Shown: positions 1-10,626 of the stretch, in pieces
How positions within the stretch are numbered: the stretch's first letter is position 1
How the letters are laid out: every line of letters starts with the position of its first letter
NCBI GenBank assembly: GCA_001630475.1
Contig: KV419443.1
Coordinates: forward strand, 79,514-143,513
DNA: 64,000 nt
Direction of reading: 5' to 3'
Source: Sistotremastrum niveocremeum HHB9708
Taxonomy: Eukaryota; Basidiomycota; Agaricomycetes; Sistotremastrales; Sistotremastraceae
The notes under the pieces: model-generated
What the model was told of the DNA's origin: nothing
What the model saw: only the letters and a program-made list of their open reading frames with translations
Databases searched by the model: none
Translations under genes and position numbers: made by a program

Positions 1-245
1 AAATATACGGCCCCTTCTACGCGTCCGAGACGACGTCGAGGTTTGCTGTAGACGAGCCCGAAGTCAAGAAGTAGGAGTAAATCGGACTGTTTGCGGGACG
101 GAGTCTAGATCGTCCGCGTTGCATCACATCGATGTTCGGAATCCCAGACTCTGAACGACCGGCACGTCTTGATGTCTTGATGAAGAAATCGTGTATTCGA
201 AGGCTCGAAGCAGTCATCTCGAACGTCGACATCGGAGGAAAACAC
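1..245. repeat. dispersed repeat, copy 1 of 3
   Basis: This segment shares ordered blocks with 415-620 and 1270-1470: CTACGCGTCCGAG near the start, then CGACGTCGAG, then GAGTCTAGATCGTC followed by GTTGCAT and GATGTTCGG. The copies are diverged but collinear and in the same orientation. No reading frame is conserved between copies, so short ORFs here are not genes. It may be a decayed non-autonomous transposon or an old segmental duplicate; its left edge lies outside the window. Confidence 0.6.
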
Positions 246-414
246 CGAAACAGAGGATAAAGGTGTTGCTGAGGTCTCAGAAGGGGTTTGCAAATTCGTG
301 ATTGAGGGGATTGACTCGAGCTGAAGGATCGATGGTGACATGGTGTTTCGAGGATGAATTTGCTTGAGGAGCATCGCGGGAACCAGACACGTCGTTGGTG
401 TATAATGATTGGGT

Positions 415-620
415 CGGTGAAATGTACGGCCCCTCCTACGCGTCCGAGTCGACGTCGAGTTTTTGCTGGAGGAAGTCGGAATGTCTGCTAGACCGAGTCT
501 AGATCGTCCACGTTGCATCCTCGACGTTCGGCATACGAGGACTCCATCAAGCGAAACGTTCCGAAGGAACAGTAGTCAAATCGACTCGAGACAATCATCA
601 CGAGTCGCCAACGGCGCAGC
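415..620. repeat. dispersed repeat, copy 2 of 3
   Basis: Closest to copy 1: TACGGCCCCTCCTACGCG (421-441 region), CGACGTCGAG, then GAGTCTAGATCGTCCACG, GTTGCATC and CGACGTTCGGCA. It also shares CATCAAGCG and an ATCGACTCGAGA block with copy 3. The stretch 245-415 between copies 1 and 2 shows nothing recognisable. Confidence 0.6.
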
Positions 621-784
621 GTATTCGTAGATGCCAATGCAAGAGAAGGAAAGAAATAGGCGCTCCGAAATCTTCCGATTCCGACACGTGACAAAATGGG
701 CGTCTCTTCACCGAAAATACGACTCAAATCAGCCATTCTCAAAGAACTTACTAGTATACGTCTATTGCTTCTTCGGCAACAACC

Positions 785-1250
785 TCACAATCCTACTATC
801 CCTAACTTCCCCTCCCCCCTCCCAAAATACCTTTCACTCTCAACCGTCCACTCCACCTGCGCCGTAATCCAATTCCCAACTCTCCACACATACTCTCTCA
901 CCCCATCCCTTCCATCCAATGAAAATTCATCATAAGGAACCGATCTCTGAGCAGAGACAAAAGATTGGAGGAGGGTAGCTATAGAATGCCAATTTCCCAC
1001 GCAATTGATCGCTTCTCGAAAATGGAGAGAGACTGAGAGCGGGATGACATCGTTACTGTCATTAATATTATGTTATGCGAGTCGTCTCCGCGGGCTTGTT
1101 CGATATTATACGAGCATATTGTATATCCTACCCCATAATATAATATCAACACGAGTCTCAACGAAATAAAGGAGAAATGCAAATGCATACGTTCTCAAGG
1201 ACAACCAAATCAACTGCACAGTGAAGGTGAATAGTAGTCGGTCAATGAAA
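785..1250 (-). pseudogene. terpene synthase, truncated 3' remnant
   Basis: Minus-strand translation gives three collinear pieces of the C-terminal half of a class I terpene synthase. They are AVDLVVLEN followed by an intron donor (about 1190-1215), the NSE-motif block ICSYNIEQARGDDSHN (about 1075-1125), and REYVWRVGNWITAQVEW with SERYFG near 800-900. All align with the C-terminal half of the intact synthase at 2021-3208, which lies in the opposite orientation. The N-terminal half with the aspartate-rich motif is absent; dispersed repeat copy 3 begins just upstream. At the exon junction GATATACAATATGC replaces the expected GATATATGC, a 5-nt gain that shifts the frame. I read it as a dead, inverted paralogue. 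Confidence 0.75.
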
Positions 1251-1269
1251 CATTTCCCAGGAAGATCAC

Positions 1270-1470
1270 GAAGCAACGAACTCGACGTCGAGAAGTTCGC
1301 TGGAACAAGAGTCTAGATTGTCTACGTTGCATACCATCGACCATCGACCATCAAACATCGACGTTCGGCAGACCAGGATCGGCTGTAGGATCCTAGCACA
1401 TCAAGCGGAGCGTCCCGATCACAATTGACGACTCGGAAGAAGCGAATTTAGATCGACTCGAGAAGTCACA
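1270..1470. repeat. dispersed repeat, copy 3 of 3
   Basis: It shares CGACGTCGAG, GAGTCTAGATTGTC, GTTGCAT, CGACGTTCGGCA, CATCAAGCG and ATCGACTCGAGA in the same order as copy 2, with an insertion of short ACCATCG repeats near 1335-1355. It sits directly upstream of the broken terpene synthase, so it may mark the truncation breakpoint. From 1470 to 1970 I see only GC-rich sequence with unsupported short ORFs. Confidence 0.6.
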
Positions 1471-1973
1471 TCCATCAAGCCAATAGCTCCCTACGAGCCA
1501 GGCATACTCGTCGTGCGTCGGACGAATTCGGAAAAGACGGAACCAATCCTCCGCTTACATAACGCCCGCGCCTCTCCCTCGCCTCGCTCTCGCCCTCGGG
1601 CGCTAATCCAGCGCTATCACCTCTTACTCTCCCCACGATCTTCGCCACGATCTTCGCGAACAAGTCGTCAATCGCCAATCGCAAATTCTACCGGAGCGTC
1701 CCGCTATCTCTCTCTCATCGCCAGCGATGGCTATCTTATCTATACGAAAAGGCCTAGACGTCCTAACTGCCTTCGAGCTTCCGGAATCCGGAGGCGAATT
1801 AGAACCGACGAGACGAGCGTCGGTTCCTCCGATCCCGAATGCAGTCAATCCGTTCCTAAATTCGACGATCAAAATACATGCAACGTGTAGCACATCCATA
1901 CGCATGATCCATCAATAACTCCTCCTTCCAATATCAAATATCCATAAATATCAGGATCGTCGCCCCATCGTCT

Positions 1974-1981
1974 CTATAAAT
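1974..1981 (+). promoter_or_regulatory. TATA box of the terpene synthase gene
   Basis: CTATAAAT lies 40-47 nt before the ATG at 2021 and is followed by a CT-rich tract (1982-2010) typical of fungal transcription start regions. The 5' leader would therefore be very short. Assigned from position and motif only. Confidence 0.5.
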
Positions 1982-2020
1982 CCCCCCTCTCTTATCCTCA
2001 TCCTCATCCCACTGGCAGCC

Positions 2021-3208
2021 ATGTCAACCACTACCATCCAACTCCCCGACCTCTTCGAGAATCTCCCATCAGAACGTTCGATCAATCCGCACTACGAACC
2101 TATCGCTTCACAAAGCGCATCCTGGCTCGAATCCTTCGGTCTCCTAGACTCCAAAACCTGCGAACTCTTTCGTCGGTGTAAACCCGGTCTTCTCGTCGCA
2201 CTAGCCTACCCACACTTCAACCCCGACCACCTAAGAATCGCAATGGACATGATGAACTGTTCATTATATTTCGACGAGAGGAGTGATGCTAGGAATGCAG
2301 ATGAGGTACGGGAAGACGTTGAGATTGTGATGGATGTTTTACGGTACGTCATCCAATATACCTCGGTCCATTCGAGTTGGATGCTGAGTTGGATGGTTGG
2401 TGAAGGAATCCTGAGAAGGTGAGACCTGAAGGTGAAGACAAGATTGGTGTATTATATCAAAGGTGCGCTCTCTTCCTTAAAAACTCGATCGAACCCACAC
2501 ATTTAACCTAAATCGGAAATAGTTTCTGGACTCGAGCTCTCCAATCCGCATCCCCCTCCTCCGCGCGCCGATTCATCAAATCCTACCACCAAAACCTCCT
2601 CGCCGTCATCTCCCAAGCCCACGATCGCCAATCCCACACCATCCACACCCTCGACTCATTCCTCCCCCTCCGTCGAATGACAGTCGGCCTAGTCCCCTGC
2701 CTCGACTTCCTCCAACTAGGAATGGATATCCCAGATGAAGTTGTCGAACATGCGAGTATATCGGACTTAATCGAATGTGCTAACGATTTGATTGTGCTTG
2801 AGAACGTACGCCTCTTCCTCCCCTTACACCCGAAAACAAAAAAGAACTGATGGAATTGTGGGGTAGGATATATGTTCGTACAACGTCGAACAAGCCCGCA
2901 ACGACTCCTCCCACAACATCCTAACCATCATATCCCACCAACTCTCCCTCTCCCTCCCCGAAGCCCTACTCTACGTCGGTACATGGCATCACACTCTCAC
3001 GCTCTCCTTCCTCTCCAAACTCTCTTCAATCCCCTACCCCTCCTTCCCATCCGAACACAGAGAAGATATAAAAGCATATATATGGGGAATGGGGAATTGG
3101 GTAAGGGCGAATGTGGAGTGGAGTTTTGAGACGGAGAGGTATTTCGGGAAGAGGGGCGGGGAAGTTCGAGAGAAGAGGGAGGTGGTTTTGTTGCCGAAGA
3201 AGGAGTAG
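2021..3208 (+). CDS. sesquiterpene synthase (class I terpene cyclase)
   Basis: Predicted to ionise and cyclise a prenyl diphosphate, most likely farnesyl diphosphate, to a sesquiterpene in the cytosol. Four exons (2021-2343, 2406-2462, 2523-2805, 2867-3208) join in frame to 334 residues, the usual length for basidiomycete enzymes of this family. The metal-binding aspartate-rich motif is DERSD at residues 85-89. The NSE motif is NDICSYNVE at 221-229, and the C-terminal diphosphate-sensing Arg-Tyr pair is R312-Y313. The second exon encodes the family's LRNP..RPEGE block, which fixes the first intron. All key residues are intact. The product cannot be deduced. A broken inverted paralogue lies at 785-1250 and an aldo/keto reductase gene follows 0.5 kb downstream, but no P450 or other tailoring gene is seen. 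Confidence 0.93.
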
Positions 3209-3740
3209 AGTACCAGTATTCGTAGATGAAGCTGTGGACGAGGATGAGGATTACGTAATTTATTTCGGTTTCTTTGGTCGCTATCTGCTTAAGCGCTCGA
3301 GCTTGAGGATGTCAATTCTGATTTGACCCCCCTCCATCTCATTCATTTGTAACACTCTCCACGATCTGTCTAAGCACCGCCAAGCCAAAGACGACGGAGA
3401 CTCTCGGGCAGAAGACGTCGATCATATCATATGACGGGACGTTCTGACGGGATGAAGGGATGGGATGAGTCGATGCGGTAGCACGTCTGCGGGACCGAGA
3501 GACGAATTCAATGCTTATCCTGTTCTGGCTCATGTGGTGGCGTTCGTCTAGTAGAAGAGGTTGGCTGCCGATGTAAGAGGGGTGACGCGTTCAAGTCGTA
3601 GGAATGCCGAGGAGGAGGTGTATAAGACCTAGGAGATGGATGGGAAGAGATTCTTTGCTTGGCTCGACTCGATCTCTATATCACTTTCATCTTTATTCTC
3701 ACTCTCTCGATCGTTGAACGCTCCTGGACCTTGCGACAAC
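3209..3740. other. intergenic, nothing recognised
   Basis: About 530 bp between the terpene synthase stop and the AKR start. Short ORFs on both strands have no recognisable domain. A TCTATATCAC element near 3673 could serve the AKR promoter, but support is weak. Confidence 0.4.
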
Positions 3741-6003
3741 ATGGCCGAACCCCGAAAAACCACCATGCAATACGGTCCGTCCCCCACCCCCTCCACCTCT
3801 TCCCAGTCCACAACTCTCACTAACGACCGCCATATCGAAATATAGTCCGCCTCGGAAACTCAGGCCTCAAAGTCTCAAGAATAATCCTAGGAATGATGAC
3901 ATACGGAAGTGCGGAATGGCAGCCTTGGGTGAGGGATGAGAAATTGGGGATGGAACATATAAAGGCTGCGTACGTCGTAGTTCCTTTCCTTTTCCTCTTC
4001 CCTTTTCCTTCCTCTCTCCGCGTCATCCTCCCCTTTCCTTGCTCCCCTTGCGCTCTTCTTTGATCGTCCGCCCATTAATATTCCGAATCCTGGTACTGAC
4101 ATGAGGAGACAGATACGACGCCGGAATTCAAACTTTCGACACAGCAAATGTCCGTCCCACCAGCTCCCGTTTCCTAGCGAGAAACATGCTCATCTGACAA
4201 CCTCCCCCAGGTCTACTCAAACGGTCTCTCAGAATCGATCCTCGGAAAAGCGATCAAAGAATACAAGGGTGCTTCACCGGCAAATCCCGGTATATCAGGT
4301 AGGTGTGGTGTGTAGCCGGACGAGGTCTTAAATAAAAAAAAGTATCCGTTTTTTTATTCAATGTATTGGGTTATATATGTATCAACGTCATATAACATCA
4401 TCTCTCACTGCGCAAAACTTCAATACTACACTGTATTCATCCATATAGAGACCCCAAACGACCAACTCGGCATCGGAGAGCCGGCCGACAGGCTCGCGGG
4501 TGTTCGGTTGAATTTCAATCTCCGCCGGCATCTCGGCAACGTTCGGAAATATCGGGGTTACCGGACATAAGGGCCCAATATAGGCAAAAGCGCTTGGTGT
4601 GTACCGAACTGAGGTCTTAATAAAAAAAAAGACCTGATATACAAAAAATAAAAATTAAAGCCCCCTTGAAAGAATATAATCTCCCCCGCGAAGAGATAGT
4701 CGTTATGACCAAGGTCCCCCCTCTCCCTCCCTCCCCCTCATCCCACTTGAATCCTAACGCTTCGTTGTTTGAAAGGTTTTCTTCACCGTCGGCAAAGCAC
4801 CCTCCGTATCATTTTTCGAAGGCTCCACTTCCACACCCGACCAATCAGGCTACGTAAATCAACACGGCCTCTCTCGCAAAGTACGCCTCCCCTCCCTCAT
4901 CTCTCCTCTCTCCTGTCTCTACGAAGAAATATTGATGGTGGGGGTGTAGCATATATTCGATTCGGTCAAAGCAAGTCTCACACGTCTTCAGCTCGACTAC
5001 ATCGATGTCCTTCAGTGTCATCGATTCGATCCCGATACGCCAATCGAAGAAACGGTTCGTCAAATCCTATAGCATCCCTTCCTCCGTCGAATTGAGTGTC
5101 TGGGCGTCTGATTGGGAATGTATGGTGTGTGCTGTGTAGATGAAAGCGTTGCACGACGTTGTACAAGCTGGATATGTCCGATATATCGGAATGAGCTCAT
5201 GTTATGCATATCAATGTTCGTCCTCCCTCCCTCATCCTATCATCATCATCCTTATACTAATATCCACTCCAACAGTCAACGCTATGCAAAGTACGCCCCC
5301 GCCACTCCCCCACGATTGTTGATGCTGATACAAATGATACGACTAAGATTACGCGATCCAAAATCACCTAACTCCATTCATAAGCATGCAAAATCACTAC
5401 AACCTCGTTTATCGAGAAGAAGAACGAGAAATGATGCCTACTCTCAAGGTCCGCTCACCTTCCTCCCTCTCCCTCCTTCCTTCTACGTGCTGAAATTAAA
5501 GTGGTAGCAATTCGGCGTGAGCTCAATCCCTTGGTCCCCTCTCGCCCGGGGTCTATTAGCCAGAAGTAGTACTGCCGAGACGAGAAGGGGAAAGGAAGAT
5601 AATTGGACAGGAAGTATGTACGATCGCGCATCACTCGGGAACTCAGAGATCATCAAAAGGTTCGTTCTTTCTTTCTCCCGAATAAATTGGAATACGGTGT
5701 TGATTGGGTTGATTGGGTAGGGTGGAGGAGATTGCGAAGAAGCGGGGTAACAGTATGGCGCAGATAGCAGTCGCATGGATCCTCTCAAAAGACGGTACGT
5801 CTCCCCTTCCTCCTCCCCTCTCCTTTCTCCATAATCCGTGGACTGACTGAACGGTGGTAGTTGTCGCTGCACCGGTTCTGGGAACGACGAGTGTAGAAAA
5901 TCTGAAAGATATACTCGGAGCGATAAATATCAAGTTAGATGAGAGTGAAGTGAAGTATCTCGAGGAACCGTACGTCGTACAAGCCATCGTTGGGCATCTC
6001 TAG
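3741..6003 (+). CDS. aldo/keto reductase with a MITE-derived intron
   Basis: NAD(P)H-dependent oxidoreductase of the aldo/keto reductase superfamily, predicted cytosolic TIM barrel. Thirteen exons can be joined in frame to 364 residues: 3741-3774, 3846-3969, 4113-4149, 4211-4298, 4673-4713, 4776-4880, 4950-5054, 5140-5215, 5276-5290, 5348-5448, 5508-5659, 5721-5794, 5861-6003. The catalytic tetrad is present: Asp62 (FDTAN), Tyr67 (VYSNG), Lys108 (VVMTK) and His167 (LQCHR). A 405-bp MITE at 4264-4668 interrupts the exon between AIKEY and NLPREE and contains in-frame stops. A GTAGGT donor 35 bp inside its left end and an AG in the right target duplication would remove most of it, leaving a 13-residue insertion. 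If that splice is not used the gene is broken. The inverted paralogue at 26182-28072 lacks the insertion. Confidence 0.85.
4264..4668. mobile_element. hAT-like MITE inside an AKR exon
   Basis: A 405-bp element flanked by a perfect 8-bp target duplication, AAAGAATA (4256-4263 and 4669-4676). Its ends are imperfect inverted repeats: CAAGGGTGCTT on the left, and CAAGGGGGCTT as the reverse complement of the right end, with a further shared TATATCAGGT block (left near 4290-4300, right complement near 4631-4640). An 8-bp duplication with a CA-starting inverted repeat is typical of hAT transposons; no transposase is encoded. Internally there is a direct repeat of GAGGTCTTAA followed by an A-run near both ends (4319 and 4611). 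The intact ends and identical duplication suggest a fairly recent insertion. Confidence 0.85.
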
Positions 6004-6440
6004 AACACGATGTCCAATCCAAAATTCACAATTTACTACATGTAATAACCACACCTGTCAATTCTAACATAATTTCGATGAAACGTGGATAAAAGACTGG
6101 GAGACTGAGAAAGAGGGTGTACGACGAAACTCAAGACTCAGGAAAATGAACGTGATCACGTTGAGTTTCGGATCGGGGTTTGGAAGTGAGATCAAAAGGA
6201 AAGAGAAGATCGGAACCGAAGGAAATGGTATTGGGCTAGCGCGCTATAGGTCGTAAATGATAATGACAGTCGTGATATTGTAATATATAGTTACTCCAAC
6301 TTGATAGATCACACTTGTCGTCTATTTTGGGATCTCAACACCATTTTCTAATTTTTCTTCAAGTTGCTAAAGTCTTCTTGAGCGATCTGTTCACCGGACT
6401 CAATTCTTTCGGATGACTGTATCATCCTCGCCATCTCTGA
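6004..6440. other. intergenic, nothing recognised
   Basis: AT-rich spacer after the AKR stop. No open frame with a domain, and no clear repeat. Confidence 0.4.
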
Positions 6441-6469
6441 AATGAAACTTTGGGGCACTCATGGTGGTG

Positions 6470-6622
6470 ATACTGGTTGTTGGGCTCCATCTCTTGAAAC
6501 GCCGAGTGTGGAGGATTTGAAAAATATCGTAGGAGCGATAAACATCAGGATGACTGAGATATCGATTAGATCAGATATCTCGAGAAACCGTATTCGGCAC
6601 AGCTTATCGTCAGTCATTTTTC
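6470..6622 (+). pseudogene. aldo/keto reductase 3' fragment
   Basis: The translation SVEDLKNIVGAINIRMTE matches the final exon of the AKR at 3741-6003 ([18 protein letters not shown]). After a frameshift in a duplicated GATATC region it continues in another frame as RYLEKPYSAQLIVSHF, the family's C-terminal strand. Nothing upstream resembles earlier AKR exons. It is a decayed tandem-duplicate remnant, about 150 bp long. Confidence 0.8.
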
Positions 6623-6754
6623 ATACTTCATCGTGCACACAGACCCAGATACTAGTATATCTAATATCGGACCGAAACGAACTGCTCCTCCGCAGCGAAC
6701 AGCGCAAACCAATTCATCTCATCTCATCGCCGACCCAACCATCCCCACTTTTAC

Positions 6755-8464
6755 TCAGTACTGTAATATAACAACGTCTCTGGAATTTCTGCAAAGCATC
6801 AGTCCATATATCTCGTCAAAGCATTTCGTCCTTATCCCCTCTACAAAACCTTTGTCATTGTCAAAACCATCCTCGTGCTCTTTCGGATCTTCGCCAGGCC
6901 AGTAAGGGGATGTATCAGTCTGCCCCTTATCAAATACCGGAAGGGAATCTATCTTGATCAAAACTGGATTGGAAAGAGGATTCCCATGATCGGCACGCGG
7001 CGATACAAATGGTGAATAAGCATATCGCGTTCTCGTGATACGTCTTTCTGGTATCAACAAACTGCAGAAAGATCCACCAGGTGAAAGGGAAGAGGGACAG
7101 ATAAGACGAGAAGGAAAAGGATATTGCGTAACCGAAATACTGGAACTGGCTATCCAGAGAGAACAGGGATCGACGATGATGTCCATGTTGTCATTGTTCG
7201 CTCTGAATGAGTTGATTCGAAGCACTCCCAACAGCGATTCAGTGTCATCGCACTCGTGAATAGAAAGGACGTCGCACATCCATTCGTCAGAAGTTCTACG
7301 GAATGAGATGGAGGTGAGGAAGCCTGATTTGTGAGTACCAGTATTGCAGACCCGGGCAATGTATTGTGGGATGTAATTTGAGTCAATATGGTATTGAGTC
7401 GTCTTCAAGCCGCTTCTTTCCCAGTGTTCTGGGATAGGTCCAAATTCCGATATGGGAGGAATCGGAACGCAAACAATGTCATTCATCGAGTTCCAAAAGT
7501 ACACAGATGGATGTTCAGGGTCCGGATGAACGGAGACCCCTTCGATCCTAAGATACCTATCGATATCATTGTTGGGATCATCAAGAATGTCTGGTACAAT
7601 CACGATGGCAGACGATTGATCGAGTGTGTGTATGACGAGGGAGCAATCAACGACGAACAAGAAAGAATTTGTCGCAGGGATGAATTTGGGACAGTAGGTT
7701 AAGCCCCAATCTCGAAGATCGATTGAATAAAGTACTTGGGAGCGCATTGCATCTGGAGAGTTATGATTCAAGGGGTCTGTGGTTTGGAAGCTCAGAGAGT
7801 ATAACGTGATGGTGTATCTCCTGATGCGTCGGTAAGCTGGGCTTAGCACTTCAATTCAAAAGCAGAAACACACCCAGCGCCAAACATAATTGCCAGATGA
7901 AAATCAACACCATCTCCATCCATACAAACATCTTGCATTTGATTCTCTTCACAAGGTTCCCCGTCACCAATGAGTATTGTTCCGATCATGGTTCCGTGGG
8001 TGGTGATAAAGGATACACGAAATGTGCAAGCCAGCATTATGACTCTGCCGCCGGTCAAAACGGTAGCACGTACTGGGAGATCTGATGCATCGCGGAGACA
8101 GATACGGCGTTGAGGAACTATGACCCGTTGCTGATATGCAGAGGACAGAGATGCCGCACGTGCTGCAAGCTGAGTGACTCGAGCGCCCGTCAACGTGTCG
8201 AAGGATTCTTTGGGTGCAAAGGGTAATCGATGGCGATCATACGCTGTCCTCCAAATCTCAAGAGAGGAATTGACAATAGTCCGAAATTGACTTGAAGCCT
8301 TCGAATATCAATGATAGTATAGTCAGCGATTGGGACCAAGAGTCATTACTACCAAGTAGTACACGTGTACTTACCCGTGCAAAATTAAGGATATCAGAGA
8401 TTCCGAGCCGCCCGCTCTTGAATATATGGACGATAACATCTTCCGGTACGTCTGGAATGTCCAT
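6755..8464 (-). CDS. F-box protein, family 1 (gene A)
   Basis: Predicted substrate adaptor of an SCF (Skp1-Cul1-F-box) ubiquitin ligase. Exon 1 starts at 8464 and encodes the first F-box helix (DIPDVPEDVIVHIF, then ILNFAR); exon 2 continues with QFRTIVNSSLEIWRTAY. The C-terminal part is long, Ser/Asp-rich and predicted mainly beta-stranded, about 520 residues in all. An intron at about 7836-7890 joins the middle and last exons in frame. It ends FDEIYGLMLCRNSRDVVILQY, a signature shared with gene C at 10627-12262, its closest paralogue. The start follows gene C; an upstream in-frame ATG at 8506 is less likely because it adds 14 residues with no counterpart. The substrate is unknown. A palindromic CGG-N6-CCG site lies 79 bp upstream. 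Confidence 0.83.
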
Positions 8465-8542
8465 ATCGTCGATCTGTTCAACAAACCCTGCGTCAGGTGA
8501 ACACAAGAGCCAGGACGTGCAGCGGGACCGAAGACAAGATGA

Positions 8543-8558
8543 CTCGGAAATATCCGAG
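8543..8558. promoter_or_regulatory. palindromic CGG-N6-CCG site upstream of F-box gene A
   Basis: CTCGGAAATATCCGAG is a perfect palindrome 79 bp upstream of the start of gene A. It lies in a conserved stretch GACAAGATGACTCGG also present upstream of gene C. CGG half-sites in inverted orientation are the classical target of fungal Zn(II)2Cys6 regulators; that assignment is inference. Confidence 0.5.
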
Positions 8559-8882
8559 CCGACATGCTGATCCTTTCCTATCCCGAGATCACCGGTTGAG
8601 TAAGAGCTGGAGACTTTCTAGCGGGTATATGGCCTTAGAGCTCCGCGTTATCGTGTCCCCCAAAACCGCTCTCAAGCCTAGAGATCCCTTAAGTAAGCTG
8701 GAATTAGAATTTAGGTAGCAGATTCTAAGCCACCATTGGCTCGTCGTTTGTCGTGGGAAAGGATCTCGTCGGAGCGATTTGGATTAGGTTGGATGATGAT
8801 GAAATGAAAGCTCTTGAGGGCACGTATCTTGCACATGCTGGATTTTCGGTGTTTGATGTTGTATTGAATATTCATTCTCTTC

Positions 8883-10501
8883 CTAATATTGAACCAATAC
8901 AAATCGGAATCCTGCAAGGAACAAAGCCAACCCACACATCTCATCAAAATCAATCAAGAACCACGCAACGTTTGGAGTCTCAAATACTGTCGTTCCCACC
9001 GGCCACGCAAACGAGAACTTGTATAGCTCCACGTCTGGAAGCACAAGCCTCGTATAGGTATCAGAGATGCCCGCATCCAACTTCTGCTCTGAACTCGTAA
9101 GTCTCCTATTGCTCCCTTGAACATCATAAGCCAGAGCTGAATAGATAATTCCATAATCCGCTTGGCTGATAAGCGTAGAAGGGGTGTCCTTGTACGATAT
9201 CGGACACGCCTGGATAACGACGTCTCTAGGAGAGAGCAGATTGATACTTCCGGTAGGGACGAGCTCCACCATGACAGCATCGCGTGTCGTACCATTCTCC
9301 CTCTCCAGGCAAAAGCGAAGGGAAATCATCTCCAACTGCTCGAGACTATATCCAGGGTAATAGAACACATCCAAGAGCCACTCCCCATCAAAACGACGAA
9401 AGGCGACCGAAGCAGTCTCACCAGGAACTCTGACTGTACCGGTAAATCCATCATCGACAAGCGAGTGAGTCGGAAACCCGCCATTGTCATTGAGCGGTGC
9501 TCGTGCTCCACGTTCAGGGATACGAAGAGCGTAGAGATGATTATTCTTCGTGATGCAAATGATGAGAGGAAGGGTAGGATGGATATTGAAGGTCGCGATA
9601 TGGTTTAATCGTCGAAGAATAATTGCAGGCCCGGTCAGAGTGTCAGCTGGAGAAGTCGAAAAATGTATTGCCGAGGACTGTTCAGTATCAACGATTGTGA
9701 TGACGTCTTTCTGATAGCAAATGATGTATCTGTCACGGAGGAGTATTGTGAAAGATGGGGACTCGAAACCGAACAAATTGAGGGTGCACTCGGCGAGTAA
9801 ATCGTGTTGCACGGAGATCACGGCGTTGTTGGAATCATATTCGAGTGTCATAGAATAAAGCCTGGTAATACTGTACCAGGACAAAGTGATTAGCGAATAG
9901 CAGCACCCCGATACGGAGGATGACGAACCTCGATTCCTGGGCCCAAGAAAACATCAAAGTTCCAAGTATCAATTGCTTCCCATTTCCGACGTCTTCGACA
10001 GCGAAAGCACAGAAACCATGAGGATGACGAATCTCGTCAATCATCTGGCCTTGCAAGGAGTAGAACACCAATTTACGAGAACAGGGTGCGGCAAGAAATC
10101 GCCCCAATAGAAGCCGAACAACATCCCGGGTTGGCTTCTCAATTCCATCTAAGCAGGAGAACCGAATGGGCTTGATCTCCCGCCTCTTTGCGAGATTCGA
10201 GAGAGACAAAACGCGAGCCGCAAGGTACGGCAAAGTATGCAGATCGACAGAGGAAAGCGATGTTCCGGGAGGCAAAAGCAATCGAAAAGCATCCTGCGAA
10301 TTGACCCAGATAAGGCGTTCAGAATTGACTAATGAACGAAATCGATGACAAGTCTGATTCCATAACGTCGTCAGCCCATTTCACGACCAAAGCCAATGCT
10401 AGTAATAGACTCACTCTTGAGAAGTTGAGAACGTCGTTGATATAAGCACCATAGAGCACATACGAGATGATCTCGCGAGGGAGACCAAGGATCCCTGTCA
10501 T
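8883..10501 (-). CDS. F-box protein, family 1 (gene B)
   Basis: F-box adaptor-like protein of about 500 residues in three exons. It starts at 10501 with a degenerate F-box (GLPREIISYVLYGAYINDVLNFSR), followed after an intron by CHRFRSLVNSERLIWV. The intron between the middle and last exons (59 nt, donor GTTCGTC, acceptor near 9872) joins the frame as SSITRLYSMTLEY. The last exon ends DEMCGLALFLAGFRFVLVQY, keeping the family's final strand and terminal Gln-Tyr. It is more diverged from A and C than they are from each other, which suggests an older duplication. Ligand or substrate unknown. Confidence 0.8.
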
Positions 10502-10626
10502 CTCTCACCGCCTGCCTCGACGTGGACGAGACTACGGGGTTCGATTTCAAACTCCGAGCGCTTATTCGAGGCCATCTTGCTTAGCTTTCACGAGATCGCC
10601 CGCGGCATCGAAAACCATCACTTTGA

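Noticed and set aside
1513-1890. 125-codon plus-strand ORF before the terpene synthase
   Set aside because: Arg/Ser-rich frame in GC-rich sequence overlapping an equal-size minus ORF; no recognisable domain.
3741-6003. AKR gene as a dead pseudogene because of stops inside the MITE
   Set aside because: Not adopted outright: all flanking exons are intact and an in-frame splice removing the stops exists, though it needs transcript proof.
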